Of a stretch of 64,000 nucleotides of DNA, positions 1 to 12,400 are shown piece after piece (the stretch's first letter is position 1; each line of letters opens with the position of its first letter). This DNA comes from Misgurnus anguillicaudatus (Eukaryota > Chordata > Actinopteri > Cypriniformes > Cobitidae): NCBI RefSeq assembly GCF_027580225.2, contig NC_073354.2:22527001-22591000 (forward strand). The letters are read 5' to 3'. A program made the translations under genes and the position numbers. The notes under the pieces were generated by a model. It saw only the letters and a list, made by a program, of their open reading frames with translations. It was not told the origin of the DNA and did no database searches.

Positions 1-570
1 CAAACATTTCCTTCAGTGTTCTGTTTGTCAATGTTCCGTGAGAAGAGAGGGAGACATTTCACTGAATGATAACACCTTTTTTGTTGACAACTTTGAACAC
101 GTGTGTCTGGTAGCTGCGAATGACTTCACATTAAGGACGTGACATGTTTGTCTTATAGGCGCACGTGTGTTTAAGCATACATAGTCTGTGTGAACCGTTT
201 CTGACCACCTCTTTTGTTTTTGTGGATGCTGGATCAGCCTGGTCGGCGATGTCTGACGTCTTTGACGTGCTTTAATGCTCGAAACCCGGTAAATGCTGCT
301 TGCAGCTTTAATTATATCTTGACATGCACATTAGGTTCAGGGTGGTCCAATTTGAATCACTCTCTTGCACACAGTTGCCGTCTCACTCTCAGCCTCCTTC
401 TTATTACGAGGTGTTAGACTGTAAAAAATGCGCTACACATGGCATTTTAAAAACCGGATGGTTTATTTATAGTTCGAATATGGATATTTCACGTCATGTT
501 CGAATCGAATGCATATTCGAATATCGAATAAAAAGTGACAGCACTAATGCAAAGACGTGAATAGGCATCC
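1..570. other. No gene seen; intronic or intergenic
   Basis: AT-rich sequence without splice-flanked homology. A short palindromic patch of TTCGAATA-type repeats lies at about 474-528. Confidence 0.5.
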
Positions 571-782
571 TGCACTGTAAAAAATGTCTGTAGAAATTAC
601 AGTATTAATGGGTATTACTGGCAACTAGCTGCCAGTAACTTACTGTAGATTTTACATTTATGTTATTTACTGGCAATATTTTGTTCAAAGTTAAATGAAC
701 ATGAAACATTTTTTGACTTTATCTTCTACAGTAAGTTACTGGCAACCAGCTGCAAAATTACAGCAAATTTTTTAGAGTGTGC
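571..782. repeat. Palindromic MITE
   Basis: Inverted arms share the TTACTGGCAACNAGCTGC core (about 617-645 and 727-755), with CACTGTAAAAAATG-like ends. Confidence 0.6.
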
Positions 783-2560
783 AACACAGTAAGTGCGAAT
801 GGCGCGGCGCGAATGACGTAGAACACGCGGAAGGTGCCGCGTTAACCAATCAGGAGCTGGCTCTAGTAGTGACGTGATTACAGGAAGCAAGCAGAGGCAG
901 AAGAAACCCCTCTCATGACACAAATTTCCGCGTGTCTCGAATGACTAGAAGTTCATGTGCGGCTTTCACGTGCGCATGAAGCAAGTAAACTCTAAATGTT
1001 CAAGCGCCCAACTATGTGGAATAGTGTGTTTTTGCCGCCTCTTCCGCGTTTGGTGTGAACACACAGTTATAGGACATTTACAGAAATAACTCAAAATGTG
1101 GTAAGATATACAAGATAAACAGAAATTACCGAAATATCGGAAATGTGCATATTGCAGTATGCGTGTTCCAGTGGTTTGCAATAACTGAATGACTTTAAAA
1201 TTGTATAGTCAAAGTTTTAGGTCGATGCAGACAACAGAGAGACTGGCAAAAGAGATGTTTTTTCACAAAAAGAATGATGTTGGTTATTTAATTTTTAGTT
1301 TTTAAATATATTTTATTTTAAATAGATTTTACAAACTTAAAGCATTATGGTTTTCCGTATCATTTATCCCATTAAGCAAGTTTTTCAAAATTTTCTTCAA
1401 TATTGTGCAGCCCTAAGCAGATGGTCACATATCATGCTCTCATCCTTGAAAGCTATAAACCGTTTACTATGGATATAGGACCCAGTAAATCCAGACTATA
1501 TTAAATGCCTGAACATTCGCAGTGTAGAAAATGGTTTGTGGTGACCATAATGTGTTCTGTGTGTGTGGTATGTTATTGATAGTGCATGAAATTTGTGTTT
1601 AAAAATGTGTTAAAAAATTAAAAAAACACACATTTTATTAATGTATGCAATGCATTTTCTGGAAATCGAATGATTTTGCCATCGCTTACTATTAGTAAAA
1701 TTGTTGAATTTCAGCATTCTTTAAGATATGGCACAATATTGTTATTTTGTACAATACACTGAGCAGCTAGGAAGGAAATAGAAGCAGATTTAGGACACAT
1801 TATAGACAATACAGAATAAAAGGTAATTATGTTTTAACTGCATCTCGCAGCTTGGTTTATGATAAAGGTTCATGTGCTTTAATCTCTATAGAAGTGCTCA
1901 GACTAGAAGGCAAATCAATCAGACCAAGCGTGTGGCGTCTGACAGCTCAAAAGACTGATGGCTGCAGCGGGCTGCTTTCATTCTGCACCTCCATGTCCTT
2001 CTTTATTTTTAGGAGGCCTGTGTCCTAGCAACAGGCTTCTCAAGCATTGCCACAAAAAGCAGATGAACTGCCTTCCTATTGATCAGAAACATAGTATCCA
2101 TAATTCTGGTGATCTTGTTTTTTCATAGATGGATTGAAATGATATTCCAAGAAAGAAGTCGCTTTTATTTGCGCGATAATTTAAGCAACAATTCTTCCAT
2201 TAACGTCCTTATGCAGTGCTTTATTACAAAACTAAAGACATTTTATGGGTCATTTTTTTGCATGACTTGTTTACACACAATACTTTTAAACATTTCAAGA
2301 TTACATTTATTAATAATCTATTATAAAAAATATGAAACAACATTTAAACAACTATAATAAATGCTTAAGTTAGCACCCTCTTCTATACGTTAAATTATTA
2401 CTACATTTGTTTCTGTGTTTTTCCTGCAACTATTAATGTAATGCCGCTTTAAAACAATTAAACAATTGAGAAAAGCGCTATATAAATAAAATTAGATTGA
2501 ATTAAATACTGTTTATTTTTTTCATTACTGTTAAGTGAATTGAACCTCAGGAAAGGGTCG
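783..2560. other. No gene seen
   Basis: Mostly AT-rich sequence with no recognisable exon. The stretch at about 780-970 is CpG-richer and may be repeat-derived. Confidence 0.5.
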
Positions 2561-3010
2561 TTTTACTCGTTTTCTGTATTCTAGTTTTCCTCACGATTGG
2601 CCCATTTAATATTTCTAATAGTGACATTCACCACCTGATGAAGTGAAGAGCTCTTTTATTTTCCCTGACTCAGCCGACCTTGATGTATCTTCAGGGCCTT
2701 TTTGGCCTTGTCTGATCATTCCCCAGCCCCAGACATGGCGCTTTGCCTCTAGTCACCCATCCAGAAAATATCTGATTTATCTGCTGCTTATCAGAATCTG
2801 TAGACGGGGCAAATTCTCAGGTGTTTTATCTCCAGCTGGGTGCAACCTGCTTCAACCTGAGCACTACTGTAAGACCTCTACTTTAACGTTCTCAGTAATG
2901 ACACAGGAGATGAGACACCTGGACATCAAGGAGACTGCCAATGTAATGAGACACATGAAGGATCATTAATTAAAGAGGATGGAGAGAGAGAGGAGGCAAA
3001 AGAGGTCCAC
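2560..3010. promoter_or_regulatory. Candidate enhancer (AP-1/NF-E2 and GATA motifs)
   Basis: Low-repeat sequence carrying TGACTCAGC (2666-2674) and a cluster of TATC motifs at 2769-2772, 2778-2781 and about 2789-2792, two of which are consensus WGATAR on the - strand. Open reading here shows no homology. Probably within mboat2 intron 1. Confidence 0.3.
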
Positions 3011-3465
3011 TTTTCTGGGCGGCTCGTCTCATAGAAGCAGCCACACGTCAACATGTGTGCAGAACAGACCTGTTGAGTAATTGATGTGAGGTGAAAGGGT
3101 TCAAGGCTGTTATCTGAGGCCCTGATGTAACATAACTTCTACACCGTTTACTCGTCTGCAATATTTTACCATAATCTGCCAATATATTAAGCAATGTATG
3201 TATTACAGGTTGTTTACAGATAAATCAAATGTAAAAATTAAAATTAGTTGACGTATTATCTTTGTTTACGGTGATGTCAAGGCAGTAGAGGCGGCGCAAC
3301 TGTAACGATAAGCCTATAATTCCACCCCCTCTGAAGCATGGCATTGGTTTGCTATAATAGGGCTTCAGCGTTAATGGTTGACGGAGGGCATATCTGGAGG
3401 GTAACCCTCATAGATATGTATAATAAAGGCTAGATGTCTCGTCTGGGCTGCTGGTCAATTGAGTG

Positions 3466-3836
3466 GAACGTCTGCATTTGGCGGCCATTTTACCACAGGG
3501 CGCGTGCTCACTTGTAGCATGTCATTTAGTGGAGCATATGTACTTTTAAATGACCATAACTTGCTCAATTTTCTACCGATTTTCAAATGGTTTGGTTTGT
3601 TATAAACGTCAGAGATGGACCTATGACACTGCATAGTACTTAATGAATAATTTTCATGAATCATGTTAAAGCATCCAGAATTATAGCCACATTAATAGCG
3701 TTTGTAAGAAACCAAACCGTTTGAAAATCGGTAGAAAATTGAGCAAGTTATGGTCATTTAAAAGTACCTGCACCTTTAAACACAATGCTATGAGCGAGCT
3801 CCCTGTGGTAAGATGGCCGCCAGGTGATGACGTTAG
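3466..3836. repeat. Palindromic mobile element
   Basis: Arms of about 70 nt are reverse complements (about 3538-3606 with 3708-3773), and the outer parts also pair (3480-3511 with 3792-3821). Confidence 0.7.
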
Positions 3837-3865
3837 AGACTCCGCCGTAACACATCGAGCCTTTG

Positions 3866-4296
3866 GCTGCGTCCGAAAACTCTAAATTGCTGCCTTCTGA
3901 GGCAGCTTTCCAAGGCAGGAAGGCATCAAGGCATGTCCGAATTCAATGTTTGGTTTACTTCCTGTCTCCGGAGATACCTATGCGTGGACGTACATTAAGA
4001 ATGTGATTGGTCGAGTCCGGTCGAGTTCGAAAAAATAAAATGGCGGCCAAGGACGCGACTGGACCACCAATTTAGTGTAAATAAAGGTAGATTATCACTT
4101 TTTACACCTTTTAATTGCATTTCTAGCGAGAAATTAGTATTGTAGTTTTCAAAAATGTGATTAGTTATCACAAAGGCGCTCTCTGCCTTTGAAGTGTGTC
4201 CGAAAGTCTTTCTCTGAGCTACCTTCATGCCTCCGAAGTCATTTCCTCATGAGGCAGCGAGGCAACGAGTCACTGCCTTGAGTTTTCGGACGCAGC
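3866..4296. mobile_element. Inverted-repeat transposon with GCTGCGTCCGAAAAC ends
   Basis: Terminal inverted repeats GCTGCGTCCGAAAACTC and GAGTTTTCGGACGCAGC, with no transposase inside. Non-autonomous DNA element. Confidence 0.7.
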
Positions 4297-4349
4297 ATTT
4301 ATTATACATATCTGTGGTGGTGGCCCTGACGTGATTGTCATAGTGACAA

Positions 4350-4622
4350 CAACAACTAAACTCCGCCCACAGGAATACATCAGTCGGCAGCTAAGCTTAA
4401 ACGGCTCTGCTAAGCTAAGCTACTATAGAATCACAACACACTAAACAGACTACACAATCAGAACTCGATACGTATTTCTGAGGCAGGGACTTCATAGAAC
4501 AAGGAAGACATCAGGCTGGTTTTAGGACAGTGAAAACAGCGCTATAGAGATAAGTACATTTTGTCAAAAATACTTCGTTTTTTTCCCCCAAGGAAACATG
4601 AATTCATGAATATTGCACACCT
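4350..4622 (+). repeat. Fragment of the 510-bp TTAA-flanked family
   Basis: Shares the CTCCGCCCACAGGAATAC block and a long downstream match with the copies at 10465-10974 and (reversed) 21453-21935. Confidence 0.7.
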
Positions 4623-4669
4623 TAAATAAATTATACGTGTTAACGCTGATGCCCCATGTAAAAAATTCG

Positions 4670-5215
4670 TTTTGGTCCCGTAGTCCAAAGACATTAGGGT
4701 TTAGGTGAATTGGAGATGCCACATGCTTTCCCCCCAAATTGTGTGTAGATTAACTTGGGTTAGCCTGCAAGTCTAGCATGTAAACTATGGACCAATTTTT
4801 CCCCTGAAATAGGGAACCAATCACAGAACGGGGAGTTGTGTTGCTTTTCAATATCAATATACTGTACAGCTACCGGTTTAGTTGCATAGCTTTCAGCTGT
4901 GTGCAAACGTACACGATAACAGTTGTTGATGTTTGAAATTATGTCACTTTACATACATCATCTGGAATAATTGAAACGATTGGCTATGAGCTACCTACAG
5001 ACGTATTTGATAGACATTCGTAGCGCCCAATAAACGGCTCTGGGCATTCGTAAACCTAGCTTCAAATACGAGAAAATGAGCATGTGGTTCCCAGACCATG
5101 TCTAATTCTCTGAGACTGGTCTGGTGTTAGCCAGGCTAAACTTGGGTAATAATTAACCAGTTTTCACCAAGAATATAGCCATAGATGCTGGAATGCCATT
5201 AGTTAATAAATAAAT
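4670..5215 (+). repeat. V-SINE fragment interrupted by another element
   Basis: AGTCCAAAGACATTAGGGTT and the later CATAGATGCTGGAATG are SINE body pieces as at 7727-7999, separated by about 350 nt with GTTAGCC/GGCTAA ends. Confidence 0.5.
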
Positions 5216-5320
5216 AAAATAATGCAGTAGTCTGTGGTAAAGCAGTTTTTGAATTTCTTGCAAGTGGCAAGGCCTATTATTTTGCAATTCTGTTTAGTGT
5301 CTATACAATAGTGCACAATA

Positions 5321-5680
5321 TGTTTTGCGCATTTACAAGGTTTTCATGTAAAAATGTAATGGTATTATTTATTTATTGTTATACTGCAAACAGTGCTAAC
5401 TTAAATACCCAATACGATTTTCCCGTTAAGTTTCAATGTTATTTATTGTAACATCAATAATAGTGAATTTTAACATAAATGTAACATAAATAAAAAAATC
5501 TGTTAGATTCATGCTGTTGACTATAAATCAGGAAATAAAGTAAGTACCTTGATGTTACAATGAATAATAGTGAAATTTAAGAATACCATTATATTTTCTT
5601 ATGAAAACCTTGTAAGTGGTTTCAAAATATATTGCGCATTTAGAAGGTTTTCATAAGAAAATGTTGTTATTTTTAAATGT
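5321..5680. repeat. Direct and inverted repeats of a TTTCATAAGAAAATG unit
   Basis: The unit around GCGCATTTAGAAGGTTTTCAT recurs at about 5325 and 5635, with an inverted copy near 5595. AT-rich, no gene. Confidence 0.5.
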
Positions 5681-5799
5681 ACTATTATTTATTGTAACTT
5701 GAGTTTTTTTTTAATTCTTGATTTTACAGACAACAACATCTACCATATTTTGGACTATTTAGATGTGTATTTCACACACGTTCATGTGTACAACCCATA

Positions 5800-7400
5800 G
5801 CTTCCACCTTTTAGTTTTTTTACCATGCGGTACCATTTCCTGCTTGCTGCCAGTTTGCATGACAGATACGTAAGATGCAGATGCTTGGTAGATGAGCAAC
5901 AGGAAGTCTGCAGATTGAGACTGGCAAACAGGCCTCTTGCAAAAGTGATCGATAAGTCTTATTCTGTCAAAGTAGATGATTGGGTGCTATTCATATATTT
6001 AATTCAAGTAGTAAACATCTATAATTTCTCATTGTTTATAATGTCCATTTTGTTTCCTATTTCTTTCAGCTAGGCAGCACATAGTCTAAGATAAAGGGGC
6101 TATTTTGAGTGGGAGGATACAGTAGCCTAGTATGCTGCCAATTATCTCTTTTAATCTTCCTGGTCTATTTTGCAGACAATACCAACACTGGATTGGTTGA
6201 CATGTATTGTGTGTGTCAAAAACAAGCGGCTGCCTTGCTGTGTTGGCATTTGTGCTGCTCTGCAGGCATTGAACGCAGATGCGAATGATAAAAACAGATA
6301 CTGTAGCATCCTCAAACAGCGTGTGAATTCTGTCTCGCATCAATTACTGGCAAGTTGGCAAGACTGTAACCACATTTTCAGGATTGCAGTCCCAGAGGGG
6401 GTTGGCATATCTCTTTCATCGTCTGTGGTTGCTATGGCCCTGTTAGCTAGATTTGTTAGGATAGTCGTGGTGTGCATTTTATAGTTTTTATCACTGTTGG
6501 AATGGCCTGATTTTAACCACACTTGAATCGCTATTTTACAAAAAATAAAGTTTTCATTTTACCTATAAAGGCTGGAATGGGCGATAATTTTTAATTTTTG
6601 AAATGCTTTTTCTTAAAGGTAAAGTTAATAAAAGTGACACTAAATTGATTTGTAATCTGTTTTTTTGAGCAGCATGACCAGACAAGACAATAGTGGTCTC
6701 ATCAACCAACCAACAAGTTTGGGAAACTTGAAAAAGGGATTACGATTCAGTTTAGAAATTGCTTACGGGTTTTAAATGATCTTTTTTAAAAGGCCTGGTG
6801 CATAATTTTTTAAAAACACTTTGGAAAGGGAGTCAGGCCGAGTACCAAAACACACTTGCAGCCAAACAGCAGTAAGGGGCGTGTCTACTAACCGACATCG
6901 TTGCCTGTGATGGGCATGTGTGGGGCAGGTCTATTAAAAGAAGGTCCAGATTTGATTGGGGTAGGTGTGTGTTTGTTAAGGTGATTTTAAATATCAACTC
7001 TGGGTTTCAGAGATCATGCACCCCGCCTTTAAAGCTATTTTCTTAGAATTGGTTTGAAGATAATATTTGCGATCACAGCTGTGTCCAGTCCAGAAACAAA
7101 TCCAGGAGTCCTGCTGTCTTGGGAGTTCATGAGAAGCATGTCAGTATAGAGCTCAAGGCATTGTCTTGTAAGTAGGTCACAAGCCACGCAGAGTTCTGAG
7201 ATACTGCAAGAACCTCATTGAGGATTTATCAACTTACTGCTGGAAAACAAGCTGTGCTTTTATGACTTTGTACAGTATGCTTTACATTGCATCTTAGTCT
7301 TGGGCAAAATAACTATAACTATAAAAATAATTTTTCAGCAGAATTACTTTAATATCCACAATAAAAGCGAGACGAAGAAAATGAAAGTTTAGGCCCAATC
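5800..7400. other. No gene seen
   Basis: Two open stretches of 82 and 104 codons (from 5825 and 6170, +) have no recognisable homology, no splice context and ordinary noncoding composition. 7080-7260 looks single-copy. Confidence 0.45.
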
Positions 7401-7726
7401 CCATTTCTCTGTCTTACCCCTTACCCCTACCCCTTAGTTTTGCACATTCACGAGAGCGAAAAGGCTATCCCAATTGGTCCTTACTCTCACGTGAACATCT
7501 TGAGCACCCTTCTTGCTGTGTTTGCACAGCATACGTGTCGTGAACGTGCATATCTGATGTCTGCATAAACAGGCTGCTCTGTAGTGTGCATTGCAAACAC
7601 ATGCTTACTTGTGTTTGCCCACCAAACACAAGTAAGGGAGGGACCACCTGCTATCATACCATTGGGACTGAATGCAATGATCGAAAGAACATTTTATGGT
7701 GTTAAGCATTCCACAGACGACTTACA

Positions 7727-7999
7727 TTTATAAAAATACTGTTGCTTCACAGCAAGAAAGTCCCTGGTTTGAGCCCCGGCTAGGTCAGGTGCTCTTTCTC
7801 TGTGGAGTTTGGATGTTCTCCCTGTGTCTGTGTTGGTTTACTCTGGGTACTCTGGTTTCCTCCCACAGGCCAAAAATATGCAGGTTAGGTGAATTGGAGA
7901 TGCCAAATTATGTGGATGATCCAATTGTATGGATTGACCAGTTCTCGCCATAAATATATACCCATAGATGCTGGAATGGAGTCAAGAATAAATAAATAA
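7727..7999 (+). repeat. tRNA-derived V-SINE (DANA-like)
   Basis: CTTCACAGCAAGAAAGTCCC head (degraded pol III B-box region), conserved body GTGGAGTTTGGATGTTCTCC...CCCACAGGCC, ending in an A-rich ATAAATAAATAA tail. Confidence 0.8.
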
Positions 8000-8095
8000 A
8001 AAACGAACAAACATGAGTTCTATTAGGATATAATGACACTTTTATCCAGCATAACAAAAAATGTTTTTGTAGAGAATCATCAATTGCACAGTTAA

Positions 8096-8963
8096 AAGGA
8101 TAGTTCACCCAAAAATGAAAATAATGTCATTAATGACTCACCCTCATGTCGTTCCAAACTCGTAAGACCTCCGTTCATCTTCAGAACACAGTTTAAGATG
8201 TTTTATATTTAGTCTGAGAGCTTGTTGACCATTAAAAATTAAAAATATATGTAAGGTATACTGTCCATATCCAGAAAGGTAATAAAAACATCATCAAAGT
8301 AGTCCATGTGACATCAGTGGGTCAGTTAGAATGTGTTGAAGCATCCAAAATACATTTTGGTCCAAAAATAACAAAATTACGACTTTATTCAGCATTGTAT
8401 TCTCTTCCGCGTCTGTTGTGAAGCGCATGCGCGAGACTAAAGTAACTGCAGTGACGCGGATGATGTATGACGCAGCTGACGTGTTATCTGGTGCACCCCA
8501 GCTGTTTTTTTTGTGCGCCCAGGCTTCGTTTACAGTCTGAGGGAGACGCACACTGTAAGTTTTTTTTTAAAAAAACTTCGCAAACATGTCTGAGGATAAC
8601 AGGTCATCCATGTCTCTGCAGTCATGTGCGCATGCGCTTCACAACAGACACAGAAGAAGAAGACAATGCTGAATAAAGTCATAATTTTTGTTATTTTTGG
8701 ACCAAGATGTATTTTCGATGCTTCAACACATTCTAACTGACCCACTGATGTCACATGGACTACTTTGATGATGTTTTTATTACCTTTCTGGACATGGACA
8801 GTAAACCGTACGTAAATTTTCAATGAAGGGTCAACAAGCTCTCGGACAAAATTTAAAACATCTTAAACTGTGCTTTGAAGATGAACGGAGGTCTTACGAG
8901 TTTGGAATGACATGAGGGTGAGTCAATAATGACATTATTTTCATTTTTGGGTGGGCTATCTCT
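8096..8963. mobile_element. Long palindromic MITE flanked by TTAA (868 bp)
   Basis: Starts AAGGATAGTTCACCC and ends GGGCTATCTCT, with TTAA at both edges (8092-8095, 8964-8967). The arms of about 430 nt are near-perfect reverse complements, so the element would fold into one hairpin. No transposase. Confidence 0.85.
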
Positions 8964-8985
8964 TTAATGGAGCAGTGTTATGAAT

Positions 8986-9110
8986 GCTTGTGACATTTAC
9001 GCATTAGGCAGACAATTTTATCCAAAACATATACATTTTATGCGTATACGTATTCCTTAGGAATTAAACCCATGGCCTTTGTGCTGCTAACACAGTGCGC
9101 TACAGCAACA
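8986..9110 (-). repeat. tRNA-derived SINE, reverse orientation
   Basis: Reverse complement shows a tRNA-like head (TAGCGCACTGTGTTAGC) and a tail of the TTTTGGATAAAATTGTCTGCC type common in cyprinid SINEs. Confidence 0.6.
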
Positions 9111-9319
9111 CTAGAGACAATGCTTTTATTTTTGATTCATTTTCTTTATTACATGTATTCTTAGCATAATAATTTAAATATAAACATGAATTTGTTTAGT
9201 ATTCAGTGATCATTTATTGATTTTGCTGACATCATTTTTTTTTTAGACTTCTGACTTGAGGTTTCTGATTTTATCTGCTTTTTGGCCCATAGTTAATCAG
9301 ATGTTTCTTTCTCTTTTAG

Positions 9320-9465
9320 GTGAATTTCGTAGTATGTCAGCTCTGTGCTCTTCTCACGGCGGTGTGGTTCAGACTTTATCTTCACCCCAGCAAAACCAGT
9401 CCATTTGTGCGACATGTGGTGGCCACACTGCTGGGCATCTACTTTGCTCTCTTTTGCTTTGGCTG
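9320..9465 (+). CDS. mboat2: mboat2 exon a (second coding exon of the gene)
   Basis: Begins VNFVVCQLCALL and ends within the Trp codon of FCFGW. It encodes the first visible membrane segment. Acceptor cttttag, donor gtgagt. Phase 0 at the start and phase 2 at the end. Confidence 0.93.
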
Positions 9466-12400
9466 GTGAGTCTTAACCCTCACACTCGTGCATGTTCCTC
9501 AAAGTAATCAAAAACTATCTCCCTAACTGCTAGACCGCAGGATATGTGCTAGCGGGACGTTCTAGAAAGAAGAAACAAACAGCAATCGATAGAAAATCTA
9601 GCCGTCTGTGACGACAGACATTTGATACAGAATAAACAGACAGCATTTACTGGACAATATTGAGAGCCGAAGCTGACTTCTGTTGTACATTTGTTAAGTA
9701 TCATATTATATGTGGTGTTATTCGATTACAAACACTTATACCACGGGTCTGTTGAATGCTGCATTCTGATTGGCTGAGAAATGTTCTATGGGTGTTGATT
9801 ATTTTTCTGTAAACCGCACACCTAACTTGTCAAATGTCTTAAAAATAGGCACCAGAGCAATGTTTGTGGTAACCGTGGTATAAGAGGAATAATTGACTCC
9901 GGTCCTTTGAATTATTTGAAAATAATGCACACCCGCGGTGTAACGGCACTCCGCTTCGCGTCGTGCCGCATTACCACCTTGGTGTGCATTATTTTCTTAT
10001 AATTCAATGGCCCGTCGTCAATTATTCCTTACATGTATGATTTCCTCGAATACATCCAGGGTTGCCGTTGGGAGAAAAACGCATTATTTAAAAACGCATT
10101 ATTTTTTAGTGGGCTAAGAGACGCCTTCATGAGAAAGACACAAGTGAAGCAAACTGTGCAAGAAAGATTGAAACCGATCTTGCAGTTCATTCGCAATTCA
10201 ATTATAAAATGGTTTAGTGGCTTGTATCAGACAGATATAGATCCTCATCTCCAGTATACCAATTGATAACCTGCCAGAAATAACCATTTTAATGCTATTA
10301 ATAGAGCAACATTAGAGAAAGCTAACATAGTTTTAGATACATTAGTGCGTGTGTTCTGAGCTTCACACTAAAACTTATATTGACATCTCGGTGGTGGCTA
10401 AAATCCCGAAGTCATTAACATCTCATTTAATAAGACAAACAGATCAATAGGCTACACTCATTAAAGGTCACGTTCTTCCTGATCCCATTTGGAACAAACC
10501 CTAGTTAGTGTGTAATGTCGCTATAATAGCATAAATAATACCTGCAAAATTATAAAGCTCAAAGTTCAATGTCAGGCGATATATTTTTTTAACAGAATTC
10601 GCCTTTCAAAGCCTACTGTACAGCGAACGGCCAGTTTGGACTACAGCCCTCTACATCCTGCTTTAATGACGTCAGTAGAACAGTTTTTTGACTAAACTCC
10701 GCCCACAGGAATACGTCGACGGCAGCTAAGCTAACGGCAAGCTAAGCTACTATCGAATCACAACACACTAAACAAACTACACGATTAGATCTCGATACGT
10801 ATTTCTGAAGGAGGGACTTCATAGAACAAGGAAGACATCAGCCTGTTCTTAGGACAGTGAAAACAGCGCTATAGAGAAGTAAATAATGCGTTTTTTTACA
10901 CGTGAAACATGAACTGTTATATTGCGCACTGTAAACACAATCAAAGCTTCAAAAACACAGAAAGAATGGGACCTTTAAATTAAATATCTACATACTGTAC
11001 GTTAGCCTCTTTTCTGTTCTGCTTTTCATGTAGCATCTTCAAGGATCCAGGATAAACCATTAACGTTTATGTAACTAATTTAGTGTGATGGATATTCTTA
11101 TTAATGTACTGTAAAAGCCATAAAGTACAGTGATAATGCCACCTTGTTGTTCCTGCGTAGTCATCCCGAAGCAAAACATTTGGTGCACGTAACTGGTCCT
11201 CTCTGTCATTATCTGTATAATAAGAAAGAAAATGTGAAGAGCCTCACGTGCGATGTAGTGTTTGGAAATAAAGCATCACTCTCTTTTATAGGTATGCACT
11301 TCATTTCCTGCTCCAGAGTGGCATAACTTACGGCATTATGATTCTGACGGGAGTCGAGCACATGCACAAGTAAGTCTGTTGTTCACAAGCATAAAGAGAG
11401 CTTTGCAGAAGAGTCTGTTTTCAGATGTAACTTATAGCATGTAAAAATTACATGTGGTCAACCGTAAAGATAACTTAAAAAATTAGTCAATTTTCTTAAA
11501 AAAAATTACTCACCACCATGTCATCCAAAATGTTGATGTCTTTCTTTGTTCAGTCGAGAAGAAATTATGTTTTTTGAGGAAAACATTACAGGATTTTTCT
11601 CATTTTAATGGACTTTAATGGACCCCAACACGTAATGGTTTTAATGCAGTTTAAAATTCAAAGTTTCAAAGGACTCTAAACGATCCCAAACGAAGTGTCT
11701 TATCTATCATTTTTGACAAGAAAAATAAAAAATATACACTTTTAAACTTCTGTCTATCTCTGGTCCTGTGACGCGCCAATGTGACCTCACATAATTGCGT
11801 AATGCCGTGGAAAGGTCACGTGTTACATATATGAAACGCACATTTGCGGACCATTTCAAACATTAAACTGACACAAAAACATTAATTAGTATCATTCGAC
11901 ATACAACAATGTCGTAACGGTCCTCTTTCTCCACACTTGTAAACACTGGGGTGGTAGTTTCGCATACGTCATGCGTGACCGTTTGACGTGATGACGTGTT
12001 GCGTGAGGTCGCGCTGGCGCGTCACAGGACCAATGATAGCCGAGAAGTTTTAGAAGGTTTAAAAGTGCATATTTTTTATTTTTATTGTCAAAAATGATAG
12101 ACAAGACCCTTATGCCTTGTTTGGGATCGTTTAGAGTCCTTTGAGACTTCTATGAAACTGCAATTTTAAACTGCATTAAAACTGTTAAGTGTTGGGGTGA
12201 TTAAAGTCCATTAAAATGAGAAAAATCCTGGAATGTTTTCCTCAAAAAACAAAATTTATTTTCGACTGAACAATAAACGACATCAACATTTTGGATGACG
12301 TGGTGGTGAGTAAATTATCTGGATTTTTTTTTAAATGGACTAATCCTTTAAAAACATTTTAATAACTTAAAGGGATAGTTCATTCTGTCATCATTTACTC

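Noticed and set aside
6170..6484. 104-codon open frame (+)
   Set aside because: No homology recognised and no coding signature; probably chance.
7416..7438. CCCTTACCCC-like run resembling telomere repeats
   Set aside because: Only a few irregular units; similar text is common at the ends of fish DNA transposons.
1..9319. Search for the first mboat2 coding exon
   Set aside because: No ATG-led exon resembling the MBOAT2 N-terminus and ending in phase 0 was found; it is probably upstream of the window.
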